Shown: positions 50,601 to 61,867 of the stretch, one piece after another
Layout of the letters: every line of letters begins with the position of its first letter
How positions within the stretch are numbered: position 1 is the stretch's first letter
DNA from: Leucosporidium creatinivorum
Lineage: Eukaryota; Basidiomycota; Microbotryomycetes; Leucosporidiales; Leucosporidiaceae
Assembly (NCBI GenBank): GCA_001600635.1
Contig: BCKL01000006.1
Span: 682,001 to 746,000 of the forward strand
Reading direction: 5' to 3'
DNA: 64,000 bases
Made by a program: the position numbers and the translations under genes
The notes under the pieces: model-generated
The model's input: the letters and a program-made list of their open reading frames with translations, nothing else
The model's database searches: none
What the model was told of the DNA's origin: nothing

Positions 50601-53600
50601 CCGAGTGCTCAATGTGCGAGATGCCCATCGACCAAGGACCGACCGAGCGACAGATCTGAATCTCGCAAGTGCCGGTGATGCGCTGCTCCTGCAGTTGACG
50701 AGGAGTGAAGTCGGGCGCGGGGATGAGGAAGGGCATCTTGATCGTGTGGTTCTTGGTGCGGAGGAGGAAGTTCCAGCTGCGAGCGAGCGAAACGGGCGAG
50801 GACGGCACGAAGAGGTCAGCGGAGGTCGAGGAGAAAGAACGAGAACGAAGCTCACCGTTGAATAAAGTGGCGACAGAGATCACGAGCGGGTTGTCCGATG
50901 ATTTGAAGACCGATATCATGCCTGCGAGACGTATGAAAGCGAGTCAGCTCCTCCGTCTAGCCGCTCGCTCGAAAGACTCACCAAGGCTGCCTAGGGACCT
51001 TGCTGCGATCGTACATATCCTCCTCGGGCTTGTTGAGCGTGTGAAAGTCGAGCACGCGCTGATTGCAGTAGTCCTTTCCAGGCCAGATCTGCGAGTTCTC
51101 GCGAGTATGGTTGTCGGCGTCCTTCATCTCGGGGTCGTAAACCACATTGGGTCCATCGTCGACGAGGACGTGACCGGGAGTGTCCCATCTGTTGAGGGAG
51201 CGGTGTCAGCGAAGGCTGAGTGAGATGTGAGGAGAGCGAAGGACGGACCGGCCGAAGCAGAGATCGAATCCTCCCATGAAGCCGATCGTCTCGTCGACGA
51301 CACACATCTTCTCGTGCTGTGGGATCGCCAGTACGTCAGCTGTAAGTTCATTCCGAACGGCGCGGGACTCACATGCGACCAGAGAAGAGTGCCGGTCGAG
51401 GTGTGCGAAGGCGAACGCTGGACATGGATGTTGGGGTGCAGGCCTCGAAGGCGAGTCTTGGTGTAGTTCGAGTCGACGGGGCTGTAGGAGCGAGGAGAGG
51501 TCAGCACGCGGTTCAACTTCGCCGAGCTGAGAGGACGCCGAGGTCGACTCACGTGAAGTCGTTGGAAACCTCCTTGTAGACGATGACGAAGATCTGGACT
51601 CCCTCCTTGGCCTTGCGCTGGAGGAGGCGATCGAGACGCCATTTCTCTGCAGGCGAAGGCTCGTCAGCTCGGTCTGAGATACCTCAACGGGAGAGAGGCC
51701 GAACCGTTGAGAGCGGCGGGGCGACGAAGGTAGAGCTCGGGCGAGAGCCACCAGTCGTGGATGCTGTTTGAGATGACGAGAGTGGTCAGCAGAGTCGAAC
51801 CACCTCAGAAGACAGATGCGAACGCACTAGATCTTGTGCTTGGCGAGGAGGATGGCGCGAGAGAGGGACCAGTAGTAATCACGCTGCACTCGACAAATCG
51901 GGTCAGTGCTTACTCGACTATCAACAGCCCAGACCAACTCACTCCATCCACCAACCACTGCGCACTAGCATTCAACCGAATCGGCGCAAACGAATCAAAG
52001 CGATTCCTGCCCGCCCAGATCGTCTTGGCCAGCATCTTCTCAATACTCGCGATAAACTGATCCTGCTGCCTCTCCGTCTTGGCCACCAGCCTCAGCTTCC
52101 TCTCGCTCGTCTTGAGGTAAAACGTATGGTTCGAGGAATCCTTCAACCGCTGCCCCTCGGTATTGGTCGTCGAAGGATCGTTCGGGTCGCCGGCGCCGCG
52201 GTGCCCCAGCGGCTTTTCGGCGTTGGCGATGAGCTCGTCGGGCTCGGCGTTGGGGTCGTCGGTGTTGAGGTCCTCGGCCGAGCCGCCACCGGTGACGAGG
52301 TTGAGCCCTTGGCGGAGGATGCGCTTGGGCCGCTCGAGCTCGAAGGTGTAGTCGACCATGATGACGTCGTAGACCTCGGTCTGTGGTAGCGTAGCAAGAG
52401 CTCGGTCAGCTCTCGATGCGACTGCGAAAGCTCGAAGCTCGAACTCGGCGCTCGAACTCGGCGCTCGACTCGACTCACCGAAGCTGGGTCGTCAGTCGCG
52501 ACGACGTAGCTGTCCCTGACGATGAACCACTTGGGCTCGTGGCGCTTCTTCCAGGAGAGTGGGTGGAAGCCGGTAGGCTTGCGACGCGAGGCACCAGAGG
52601 AGAGGATGCTCTGCGAGATGGAAAGGAAGGGAAGTCAGCTCATCTCGGTTCGGGTCATGTACCCAGCTGTCTCGACAGAAGAGAAAGGGAGAGGACGGGA
52701 GATCAAAGTAGGAGAAGACAACTCACGAGGTAGCCCTGCTTGCCCTGCTCTCCGCCTCGGCTGGCGAGCGACAGCGACATGGCCGAGATCTCGAGGAACT
52801 TGCAAAGACGGTTGGCTTCGGGACGGAACATCTGTGAGATGGAGTGTGAAGATCGTCAGCCTTTGTATCGGAGAGACTAGACTGGGCTGCGAGAATGGGA
52901 GCGAGGACGGTACGAGAGAGGGGAGGGAAGAGAGAGAGTGGAGACGTCCAGAGACCAACTCACCGTAGCCCTAATCAGCTTCAACAAATAATCCTCCAAC
53001 GCCTGCCTCTGCGCCCTCGTAAAGTCCGCCTTGCCCACACTCCCTCTCTCCGTCTTCAACCAGTTGAGATACGGGATGCTCGTCTTGGGGAACGTCGGGA
53101 ACTTGTCTACTCCCTGCCGGAGGTTGGCGACGCGGTAGTGGGCGTGGAGGTTGACGAAATCCTTGAGCTCGCGGTAGATGACCCATTTGACGGCGCCGTC
53201 GCCGTATTCCAGCTCGATCCGGAAGACGGCGTGGCGGTCGTGGAAGGGGTAGAGCGAGTCGGTGATTTTGAGCTCTGGTAGAGTTGGTGGAGGAGGCGAA
53301 GGAGGGGGAAGAGGAGGGGGAGTAGAAGGGAGTAGGGGGAAGAGGAGATCAGCGCCGAGCGTGGCTTTATCGGCGAGCGGGTCAAACTCACTGAGGTAGT
53401 TCATGAGGATGGGGATGCGGTGGTCGCCTCGCTCGTCGCGATCCATGAGTGACATCTTGACGAGGACCATGGGAAGGATGCCGGTGGTGAGTTCCTGCGA
53501 GCGAGAGCGAGAAGGAGGAAGAGGTCAGCGCCGAGAACGCGAAAGCGAAGCAAGAAATCAGGTCAAACTCACCGAGATGAGCTCATGACCCGTCAGCGTC

Positions 53601-54742
53601 TCTCCCGTCTTCTTCTTCGCCGGCTTGCCTCCCTTGCCCAACTTATTCCTCACCACACCCCAAGCCGACCCCCGCCTCTGCGCCGCCGGCCGCTTCGCCT
53701 TCTCCCCACTCGAACTCTGCCCTCCATCCTCCCTATCGCTCCCCGCATCCGGCGTACTTGTCCCCGAATGCTCTCCTGCTCCTCGGCCAGCAAGGAACCC
53801 AGCAGCCCCACCCCACATGCTATGCTTGCGAGCTCCTACGCCCGGCGCGCCTCCGCCGCTCTTGAGGGAGGGGCCTCCTTCGGCGAATTGGTCCCGTCCT
53901 TCGTCTTCCCAATCGGCGTCCTCTCCCTCTCCACCGCCGCCGTTGCGAACCGAACGGGCTTTGGCGTTCCGGCTGAGCGAAAGGCTGCGACTCCTTCCCC
54001 CCTCGACGGCGCCCATACTAGCGGACCTTTCCCTCGTCTTCCTCTGCTTGTTCTTCTTTCCTCCTCCTCCCGTCGTCGAGGTGTCGGTCGAATCGTCCCC
54101 CGACCACTGGCGAAGGGCTTTGGCGCCCCTCATCTTATCCTCGGCGGTGAAGGCTCCTCGCAGCCCATTGCCCCTCATCTGCTCGCTATCCTCCTCCCCT
54201 CCCTCATCCTCGCTCCTCTCCATCGGACTCTCAGCGAGAGGAGTATCGTGGCTCGCCGTCTTGGAGATTCCACGATGCTGACCTCCGCCGGGGAACCTCA
54301 GCGCAGCAGCGTTGGAAGGCCCCGTGCCTCCTCCTCCTGGTGACTCCATCCTCCCGCTCCCTCGCCCGACATTATCTCGGGCATTGGAAGCGCCGTCCCG
54401 ACCTTCGGTGCCGAACCAGTCGAAGGAAGCTTGCGAGCGGTGCTTGGGACGGGGGGTGGAGCCCGTGCCGATGGTGTTGGAGGAGGTGTTGGTGGTGGTC
54501 TTCTTGAGGGGGGATTGAGGGGGCGTCGAGTGAGATTGGTGGAAGAAGGAGTGGGAGGTCGGGGAGGTAGGCGAGGTAGGCGATGAGGGTGAAGCGGAGG
54601 GATGAGCTTCGGGGACTCCTGCGGTAGTTGCTCCTGCTACAGAAGGAGCGCCTTGTGCATCCGAGTGTGATATCGGAGGAGGGGACTGGGAAGATTCCTT
54701 GTGCGCTCGGTGAGCGTTGAGGACGGCGTCGCCGAGGTCCAT
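47632..54742 (-). CDS. phospholipase D (PX-PH-HKD type, Spo14/PLD1-like)
   Basis: A large multi-exon gene, close to 2,000 aa. A disordered N-terminus begins MDLGDAVLNAHRAHKESSQS. The PX domain contains FRIELEYGDGAVKWVIYREL, KDFVNLHAHYRV and FPTFPKTSIPYLNWL. The PH-like domain contains KKRHEPKWFIVRDSYVV and TFYLKTSERKLRLVA. The catalytic half opens with RDYYWSLSRAILLAKHKIYI. HKD motif 1 is in SHHEKMCVVDETIGFMGGFD; HKD motif 2 is QVYIHAKAMIVDDRTVIIGS followed by ANINERSQRGDRDSELA. Between or after them are the fungal PLD blocks WPGKDYCNQR and DVWMAAAVRNTQAYRKVFRC. Insertion of about 350 Ser/Glu-rich residues separates HKD 2 from the conserved C-terminal block. PLD hydrolyses phosphatidylcholine to phosphatidic acid and choline; Spo14 acts in prospore-membrane formation. 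Confidence 0.9.
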
Positions 54743-55343
54743 CTTAGGCGCGCTTGGTGATGACGGAGGTTGGGTGTGCGGGAGGGAAGAGCAAAAGATG
54801 GGAGGGTGGGTTGGAAAGGGATGAGAAAGAGTGTGTAAATCTGTAGGAGATGATGTGATGAGTGCTGAGAGCTGTAGCAGAGGCAGTCTCAGAGAAGGAG
54901 AGGCGACGCACGAAAGAGGGGAAACGCGGTGTGTTGTATCAGAGCAGGTGGTTCGAGTAGGAAGGCAGTTGGCTGACTGTAGCCGAGTATCAGCTAGTTG
55001 CTACTGTGCTATACGAGAGTCGAAGAGCGAAGCGACGAGCAAGACGAAGTAAGAGACGAAGAAGCGAGGGTCTCCTGCTCGGCTCGAAGTAGTTGGCAAG
55101 TGACGGCGAGGCCGAATTGGCGATCGTCTCTCTCTCTTGCTCTCCCCCTTTAACCTCGCTTCACATATCAACTCGGCCTTTTCAGCGACCTATCGAACTA
55201 CAGCACTACCAGCACGCCCCTCTGCCTGACGCCCAGCCTCTCCCTCTCCCCACTCGCCCGCTTCAGCTCAGCTTCCACCCTCGCTCCCTTCGCTCTTCTC
55301 CCCTCGTTCGCTACAGCAGCAGCAGCACCCTCTACCAAGCTAC
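54743..55343. promoter_or_regulatory. divergent promoter region
   Basis: 600 bp between the 5' ends of the PLD (minus) and UspA-domain (plus) genes. The + strand becomes C/T-rich just before 55344. No gene seen. Confidence 0.5.
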
Positions 55344-57266
55344 ATGGCCTCATTTCTCAAACGAGTAACCTCCAAAGGGGATGTACCTTCCCTCCTCCTC
55401 CCCAAAGACAAGAGCGACGACGAAGAGCGCTCTCGCTCGCGCTCCCGGGGCCGCTCCCTCTCCCCCTTTCGCCGCAAGGACAAGTCCAAATCCCGTCAAC
55501 GCGATCCTTCTGCTGAAGGACTAAGGAGGGATGTAGGGCTGGAGAGCGGCGATGAGAGCGATAGTGCCCCCGTCGTTTGCCCTTCCAATGCTTTCGCTTC
55601 CGATTCGGACGAGGAGGACGAAGAGTGGGACGAGGAGGATGAAGAGTTGGAGAGGAATACAGAGGTGAGCTTCTACTGGCCTTCTGCTCCGCTACAGCGC
55701 TGACCGAACCCGCTCTTCCACACCCCGCACGCACGCGACCGCGCCCGCTCCGCATCGCCCATCCCCCTCTCCACCACACGACTACAGGCCAACGCCTCTT
55801 TGAAAACGCCCCTCGACTTCATCGAGAAAGAAGGGCTCGACATGGTCTACCCCGGCGAAGGGCCCAATCTCCTCTCGCAACCTCCCGTCGTTCCCCCCGG
55901 CCCAACACCTCTCCGTCGCAAGCCTACCAAATCAGCTAAACTCGAGCCACTCCCTTTGATTGCCGGACGACCTATCTATGAGAAGAATAGGTGTACGGTC
56001 GTCTTGACCCATGGCGAGCCGGACAAGGTCGAGGCGGGGAGGCGGAGGAGGAGGTACCTTGTCGCCAGTGATTTGAGCGAGGAGAGTTTGTATGCTATTG
56101 AGGTGAGTTCGTGGCTCTCGCTTTCGTTCGAGGTCGGCTCTCGGTGTGAGTGACCGGGATGCAGCGCAGCGCTGACCTTTCGACTCGGGCTCGGCGCTCC
56201 CAGTGGGCTATCGGCACCGTTCTGCGCGACGGAGACGAGTGCCTGCTCGTCAGCGTGATGGAAACGGATACCAAGTGTACGTCTTGCCTCTCGGTTATTC
56301 TCAGGCTCGTCCCCTCGCTGACCTCGTCGCTCCTCCTCGCCTCTCCTCCTCGTCCTCCGCCGTCCCCCTCCTCTCCCCTCAAAGTCGACTCGGACGACGC
56401 CAACCCCTCTTCCTCCGACAAGAAGGCCAAGATTGTCAATCAGCGCGAACGGCAAGCCAACGCGTTGATGCTCAGTCGACAAGGTGAGCCGGGCCACACC
56501 CCGAGCGCTTCTCCTTCTCGGCGGCTGCTGACGCTCTTTCTGCATCGCAGCCACGGCACTACTCGAGCGAACACGGCTACACGTGACGATCATGTGTCAA
56601 GCCATCCACGCCAAAGTGCCTCGGGTTCGTCTCACTCTCTCTCTCTCTTTCTCCCCGCTCCTCCGCCACTGCTCGGCGAAGCTGACACTCTCCCCTCCCC
56701 TCCTCAACAGCACATGCTTATCGACATGATCGATTACCACGAGCCCACGCTCGTCATTGTCGGCTCCCGTGGATTGGCAAAGATCAAAGGCATGCTCCTC
56801 GGGTCGGTTTCCAACTACTTGATTCAGAAGAGCTCGGTGCCCGTCATGGTGAGTGTCGGCTCCTTCTTTCGCGAAGTAGCAGAGGTGCTCGAGTCGCTCT
56901 GGCGTGTTTCCCGAGCTAGAGGATGACCGAGCTGACCTCCCCCCCGTCCCCCGTCCCCCTTCTCTCCGACCTCCTCCTACTCTCCCTTCATCAACTGCAG
57001 GTCACCCGCCGTCCCCTGCGCGTCTCGCACACGGTCCACCGCAAGCTCTCCTCCCTCAACCGCGAAGCGCGCACCACCCTCTCGCAAGCGACTATCGAGA
57101 AGGAGAGCAAGGGAGGGGCGGTGGAGGATGGTGAGTTTGCTACTTCTCTTCCGCGCCGCGAGATCTTGGGACGTGAGCTGATGTTGATGTGGTGGTGCAA
57201 ACAGATCCCTCAGAGCCCGAGGACGTACATGATCAGGTCGCCAAGATGGAGATTTCCAAGCATTAG
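55344..57266 (+). CDS. universal stress protein (UspA) domain protein with RS/acidic N-terminus
   Basis: Eight exons (55344-55664, 55788-56102, 56204-56276, 56385-56483, 56551-56624, 56711-56848, 57001-57130, 57205-57266) encode 403 aa. Residues 20-60 are Arg/Ser-rich (RSRSRSRGRSLSPFRRKDKS), followed by a very acidic run (DSDEEDEEWDEEDEELE). The Usp fold follows: RRYLVASDLSEESLYAIEW, then AIGTVLRDGDECLLVSV, LHVTIMCQAIHAKVPRHMLI and DMIDYHEPTLVIVGSRGLA. The ATP-binding-type G-S-R-G...G-S-V-S motif is in KGMLLGSVSNYLIQKSSVPV. Nucleotide binding is plausible. Fungal relatives have similar disordered N-termini, and their role in stress response is poorly known. Confidence 0.82.
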
Positions 57267-57707
57267 ACGTCGTTGCTTTGCTCGGTTAGGTGCTCGCTCG
57301 CATCGCAGAAGGAGGAGGAGGAGGACGGCCCCTTGTATCACTCTCACTCATCATCACCACTCGTCACCCCTTGGTATTAGTAACTCGTTTTGTTTCCCTT
57401 GTTATGTCACTCTCGCCCTTTTCGCCAGTTCTCTTTCGCTCGGCGCGGCTCTCGAGAGGTCGCGCGCTCTGCAGGTGCTCGAGCACGTTCGAGGCGAGCG
57501 GCGAGGGAATGCGCTAGGGAAGGGATAAGGATGAGAATGTGGGCTCTTCGGAAGTAGGGCGAGAGATCGTCAGCGCGGGACCGTGAAGGGGAAGGAAGAG
57601 CGCCTGCGCCGAACGCCGAGAAGAAGAAGAAGCGGCCCTCGCCCGGAGGCTTCTTGACTCGCAAAGAGTATATCACTGGATCGCCATATATTGAGCACTC
57701 GAACTCT
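57267..57707. other. convergent intergenic region
   Basis: About 440 bp between the UspA gene and the first unknown paralogue. No gene seen. Confidence 0.5.
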
Positions 57708-59240
57708 CTAGCAAGCCTCGAATCTGATCTCATACACCCTGCCCAGCTCCTTCGGCCAAATCTGACCCTCTCGCCTTAAGACGCTCCACCTCGTCTGCGT
57801 GACGAGGCTGCTGTACGGGTCCACCGTCTTGCCGAGGTACATCGCTGTGACCTTCCCATCGCGTTTGATCCGTGCGGGCGACCCTCCTCCACGCTGCTGC
57901 TCGTCTTGCCACTTGAAGGCCAGCTCCTCGCCGTTTGGAAGTCGTCCTTCGGGGAGGGTGTATATGGCGGTGGACTGCCCGTGGGCGGCGCATCGTACCC
58001 AAACGTTAGCGGCGGGACCTCGAATACAGACGTGAGTCCTGTCTAAGAGCGGCAAGAGACGAGATTCCGAGTCGAGTCAGCGCCGAGATTCGGTCGAGCA
58101 GCTCAACGCGAAGGCGCGTCCTGCCTCACAAAGAATGGGTACAAACTCACCTTCATCGACGAAACTCAACGTCCAACCCGCAGCTGGCGGCAGCCCGTCC
58201 ACATCTACCGAACTCATCAACGCTTTCGCCAGCTCGGCGAGAGCGGGTGGAGCTCCAATTGGGAGGTATCGAGCCCCAGCTTCAATTCGGCTTGTCCTAT
58301 CGTCGTCGAACATCCGCTCGAGCTTCCTCTTCACGTCTCCACCTCTGGCGAAGACCACAACAATGCCGACGTCTCGCCGACCCGGGGACCGGGTTGCCTT
58401 GCGTCGATTGCCGTGGTCTTGAGGGCGGCAGATCCAGAAGCTGGCGTAGGCGAGCGGCTCGACAAAGTGTTCTGGAGATGATAGCTCCAGGGAGACGTCC
58501 CTCAGTGTCTCGCGATGCTCCCAAACAGTTGCTGCTCGGCGCAAGAAAAGGATCAGTCTCCAGCGCATGTCATTAGAAATAGTGAGCCTGAGACTCACAA
58601 GGGAAACCCGATCGTTTTGGAAGCTCGATTCCCGACTTGGCGGCGTCGGGAAGAAGGAGAGCCAGTCGGTCGCCGTGCGAGACTACGCCGAAGGTCGTCG
58701 CCGTGACATGCGACTGCCAGACGCCCAGTCCTTGGACGAGGATGATCCGAGTGCCAGAGTGGAGAGGGTGGCACTTGTCCTCCTCTGAAGGATGATAGCC
58801 GATGACCTCCCGAGCTGTCGAATTGAACAGCGATCAGCCAACTGAACGAGGTTCATCGCCGAGGCTTTCCACCAAGCTCACCAGTGTGGACCGAGGCTTT
58901 CCAGGGCTCGTTGGGGGGTACTGCAGTAGGCGCACGCGGATACGCTTCATGCAAGAAGAGGTTGACGAGGTCTTGGTGATGCTGCTCTGCCTCGGCGAAG
59001 GGAGCGAGGTCGATGGGCGCAGGCGTAAAGTCTGTGTGGTCGTGGGCGAAACGGATGAGCCACAGTAATCCAATATGCATCAATCCAGTGGTCAAAAACT
59101 ACAACACACGAGGTGGAGGCTTGTGCGAGTGGGTCCTTCGGCCTGTCGAGGAGTGGAAGTTCAGCTCCGAGTCGGCGCTCATCGCGTGTACCTTATCTCT
59201 AGGCCGACGAACCTGGTACACGATTGGTGATGAGACTCAT
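57708..59240 (-). CDS. unrecognised protein, paralogue A of a tandem pair
   Basis: Six exons, 5' to 3': 59213-59240, 59110-59142, 58882-59031, 58599-58814, 58151-58531 and 57708-58042; together 380 aa, in phase. Recognisable segments are SHKPPP, PIDLAPFAEAEQHHQDLVNL, FLHEAYPRAPTAVPPNEPWK, HGDRLALLLPDAAKSG, ASFWICRPQD, then VGIVVVFARG, LPPAAGWTLSF, GQSTAIYTLPEGRLP and VTQTRWSVL, with the end IRFEAC. No signal peptide, membrane segment or known motif is seen. It resembles paralogue B over the last four exons. Exons 3-5 have the same or near-same lengths in both: 216 and 381 nt are identical. The first two exons are the least certain, because sequence upstream to about 59340 also resembles B. 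Family unknown. Confidence 0.6.
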
Positions 59241-59722
59241 CCTGTGGCACAAAGAAGAAGAAGGAGAGAGAGGGAGAAAACTGCTCCGGGCGAGAATCGC
59301 AAAGTCCTCGGCTCCCCCTTTCCTCTTCAGCGGGCCTCGCTCCAAAATCTTCCTCCCTGTGCTGTGCAGTATGCAGGGAGGTAGGCAAAGCTGTAAGATC
59401 TGCTTCAATCGAATCCGTCAATTTTTGAGTTCGATCTGTAGGGTGAGCGCTGGTCAAGCTTTCGCCGAGAAGGCGTTCCTTCGCCGAGGCTTGTAGCGAA
59501 GTGAACGGCGAGACGTATAGCGCGCGAGGGTTCGAAAATTTCTGAAGGAGGTTCTGGATTGAAGTGGTGTCGACGTTGGCGAGTTCCGAACAGCAGACAA
59601 GAGAGCTCGGCATTGGCCAAGACGGCGCCGAGAAGGTGGAGCAGCAACAGCAGCTTTCACTGGGAGGCTCAGAGCACCAACATCAGAGACAATCACTCCA
59701 TATCCCACGTACTAGCAATCTA
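59241..59722. other. short spacer between paralogues A and B
   Basis: The part near 59290-59345 resembles the upstream exon area of paralogue B (61170-61215), so it may be a 5' exon or leader of A. The part at 59488-59583 resembles the sulfate permease STAS exon. The remainder is unassigned. Confidence 0.45.
59488..59583 (-). pseudogene. relic of the SulP permease STAS-domain exon
   Basis: Aligned by eye with 62347-62445 of the intact permease gene, same strand. Shared words include TGTCGACGTTGG, AGGTTCTG, AGCGAAGTG-like and AGCGCxCGAGG, in the same order across about 100 bp. Translated piecewise it gives NVDTTSIQNL against the permease NVDTTSVQNL, and HFAT against HFAT, but in different frames, so it no longer encodes a continuous STAS segment. 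It is a remnant of the host's own gene. Confidence 0.65.
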
Positions 59723-61497
59723 TCAAGCCTCAAATATGATCTCCAATAAGCCCCCGAGCTCCTTCGGCCAGCTCCCTCGGGGATAAATTTGCCACCTTGT
59801 CTGCGTAACAAGGTTACTCTCCTCGTCCACCGTCTTGCCAGAGTAGACCGCTGTGACCATCACATGGCCTCGTGCCTCCTTGCCCGACCCGTCGTGCTGC
59901 TGCTCGCTGTCCCGCCAGCGAAAGACGAGAGGCATGTCCCTGTTGAGTTGGCCTTCGGGGAGGGTGTACATGACGGTAGATTGACCTTGGGCGATGCAGT
60001 TGAGCCACACATGAGCCGCTTGACCTCGCACACAGAGTCGATCTTGGTCTAGAGGAGAAAAGACGACGTCAAGTCAGCGCCGAGATTCAGTCGAGGTCGC
60101 CGAGAGGTCTGCATGACATCACAGAAGTGCACCGACTGCACTCACATTTGTCCGAAAAATTGAGAGTCCATCCTTCAGCGGGAGGTACACAATCTGCATC
60201 GAGCAAGATCATCAAAGCTCTGGCGAGCTCGACGAAAGCAGGACCGACGTCTGGGGGGCCATATCGCAGCCTAGCGGAGCTCGTGCTGCTGCCATGGAGG
60301 TCGTCCTCGCGCTTATCTTTCCTCTCCTTCTTCGACTCCCTCGCAAAAATGACGACGATGCCGGCGTCTCGCCCGACCGAGCTTTTGCGACGACCGCCGT
60401 CGCTGTCGAGAGGGCGACAGATCCAGATGGCAGCGTAAGGGAAGGAAGGGGAGGTGCGAGTATTCGTTGTAGCAGTGAGCGTGAGAGAGAAGTCCTTCAA
60501 CATCTCGCGGTACTCCCAAGTGGTCGCTGCTCGGCGTGTACGGCGATCAGCGGCGAAGAAGAAGCAAATATAGGCCAAGCAAGACGCTTACGAGGGAGAC
60601 CATCGAGAGCCGGAACATGTGTTCCCGATTTGGAAGCGTCAGGGAGGAGGAGGGCGAGTCGGTCGCCGTGCGAAGTCTCGCCGTAGAGATGCGCCAGGAT
60701 GTGCGACTGCCAGACGCCTGGTCCGTGGGCGAGGATGACGCGAGTGTTGGAGGGGACTGGAAAGCGCTCGGTTCCGCCTCGAGGATGGTGGCCGAGTATT
60801 TCTTGGGCTTTGGGCAGCGGTCAGCGGAAGCCGATCATCGCCGAGAATCGTCTTTGAGCTCACCAGTGTGGACTGAGGCTTTCCAGGGCTCATTAGGATG
60901 TACTGCAGTAGGTGCACGCGGATATGCTTCGTGCAAGAAGAGATTGACGAGCTGTTGAGGATGCTGCTGTCCTTCGGAGAAGGGAGCGAGATCGAGCGGC
61001 GACGGCGCAACGTCCGAGGGCTCTGGTCAAGGAGCACGATAAGCTGCAGTACCAGAAGTACAACCATACCCAATCACCAACTCACGAGGAGGCGGCTTGT
61101 GAGAGCTTGCTCTTGAGTAGAATCATTTTGAAGAACGAGGACGGAGAGAAAGAGGCAGCAGTCCTCCTCCGAGCTAACGCCAAGTCCCCGGCTGCCCCTT
61201 TCTCGGCGAGGGCGGTCGGGGAGCCGGAGCGTCACGAGGGGCATCCACGAGCAGTGAGGAATGGTCAGGCAAGTTCCCTCGAGCTTCCTTTGTATATTGT
61301 TGGTGTCCTCAACCAGCCAACTGCGACTCTTTGCCTCGTCGTCTCGGTCGCAGCCCGTTGACAAAGGACGAAGGACTCCCAGCTCTGTCTCGACTTCTGT
61401 AGGACAGCAAAGGCTCACCTTTGGTGGAAGCGGCGTCTGTGATTACAGAATCATAGCCAACGAAGGCTTTGGCCTTTTGCGAGAAGCTCTTGCTCAT
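59723..61497 (-). CDS. unrecognised protein, paralogue B of a tandem pair
   Basis: The four 3' exons are clear: 60864-61022, 60592-60807, 60146-60526 and 59723-60048 (5' to 3'). They carry PLDLAPFSEGQQHPQQLVNL, FLHEAYPRAPTAVHPNEPWK, HGDRLALLLPDASKSG, AAIWICRPLD, AGIVVIFARE, VPPAEGWTLNF, then GQSTVMYTLPEGQLN and LVTQTRWQIY, with the end IIFEA. Upstream, an ATG at 61497 begins MSKSFSQKAKAFVGYDSVIT and meets a GTGAGC donor at about 61418; a middle exon from about 61395 reaches 61086. The junction at 61022 is ambiguous between two acceptors 2 nt apart (CAG or AGAG), so the 5' half is provisional. Its stop codon lies close to the relic and start region of paralogue A. No known domain is recognised. 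Confidence 0.6.
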
Positions 61498-61867
61498 CGT
61501 GAGCGGATTCCAAGCGGGAGGGAGGAGGAGGAGAGGCGAGAGAGGCGAGCGGATCGGATCAAGGAGTTGCCTCGGGGTTGGAGCTCTCGACGGCGGACGG
61601 GAGGTGGAAGGAGTGATAGAACGAAGCAAGAGTAGTGCAGCTGCGTCCTCTCCCCTCTGCAGCTGAAACTTGATCGCGCCTTCGCCAGAGCTTTTCGCCG
61701 AGGCCGTCTCCCTTCGCCGTCTGAGTCGCTGCTGCTTCCTGCTTAGATGGAGAATAAGAATGCAAAAGGCCTATAACAGATGAGGCTATCCAATGAGAAC
61801 ACACACACGACCCCTCGAGCCCAAGAAAGTGATCAGATCCCTACTTCGTCCCCGCCGAGCTGAAAAT
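61498..61867. other. intergenic, no gene seen
   Basis: About 370 bp between the 3' end of the permease and the putative start of paralogue B. It presumably carries the B promoter. Confidence 0.5.

Noticed and set aside
59640-59708. Apparent similarity of GYGVIVSDVG here to GYDSVITDAA at the start of paralogue B
   Set aside because: Too short, and it lies on the wrong side of the permease relic for the duplication order; treated as chance.
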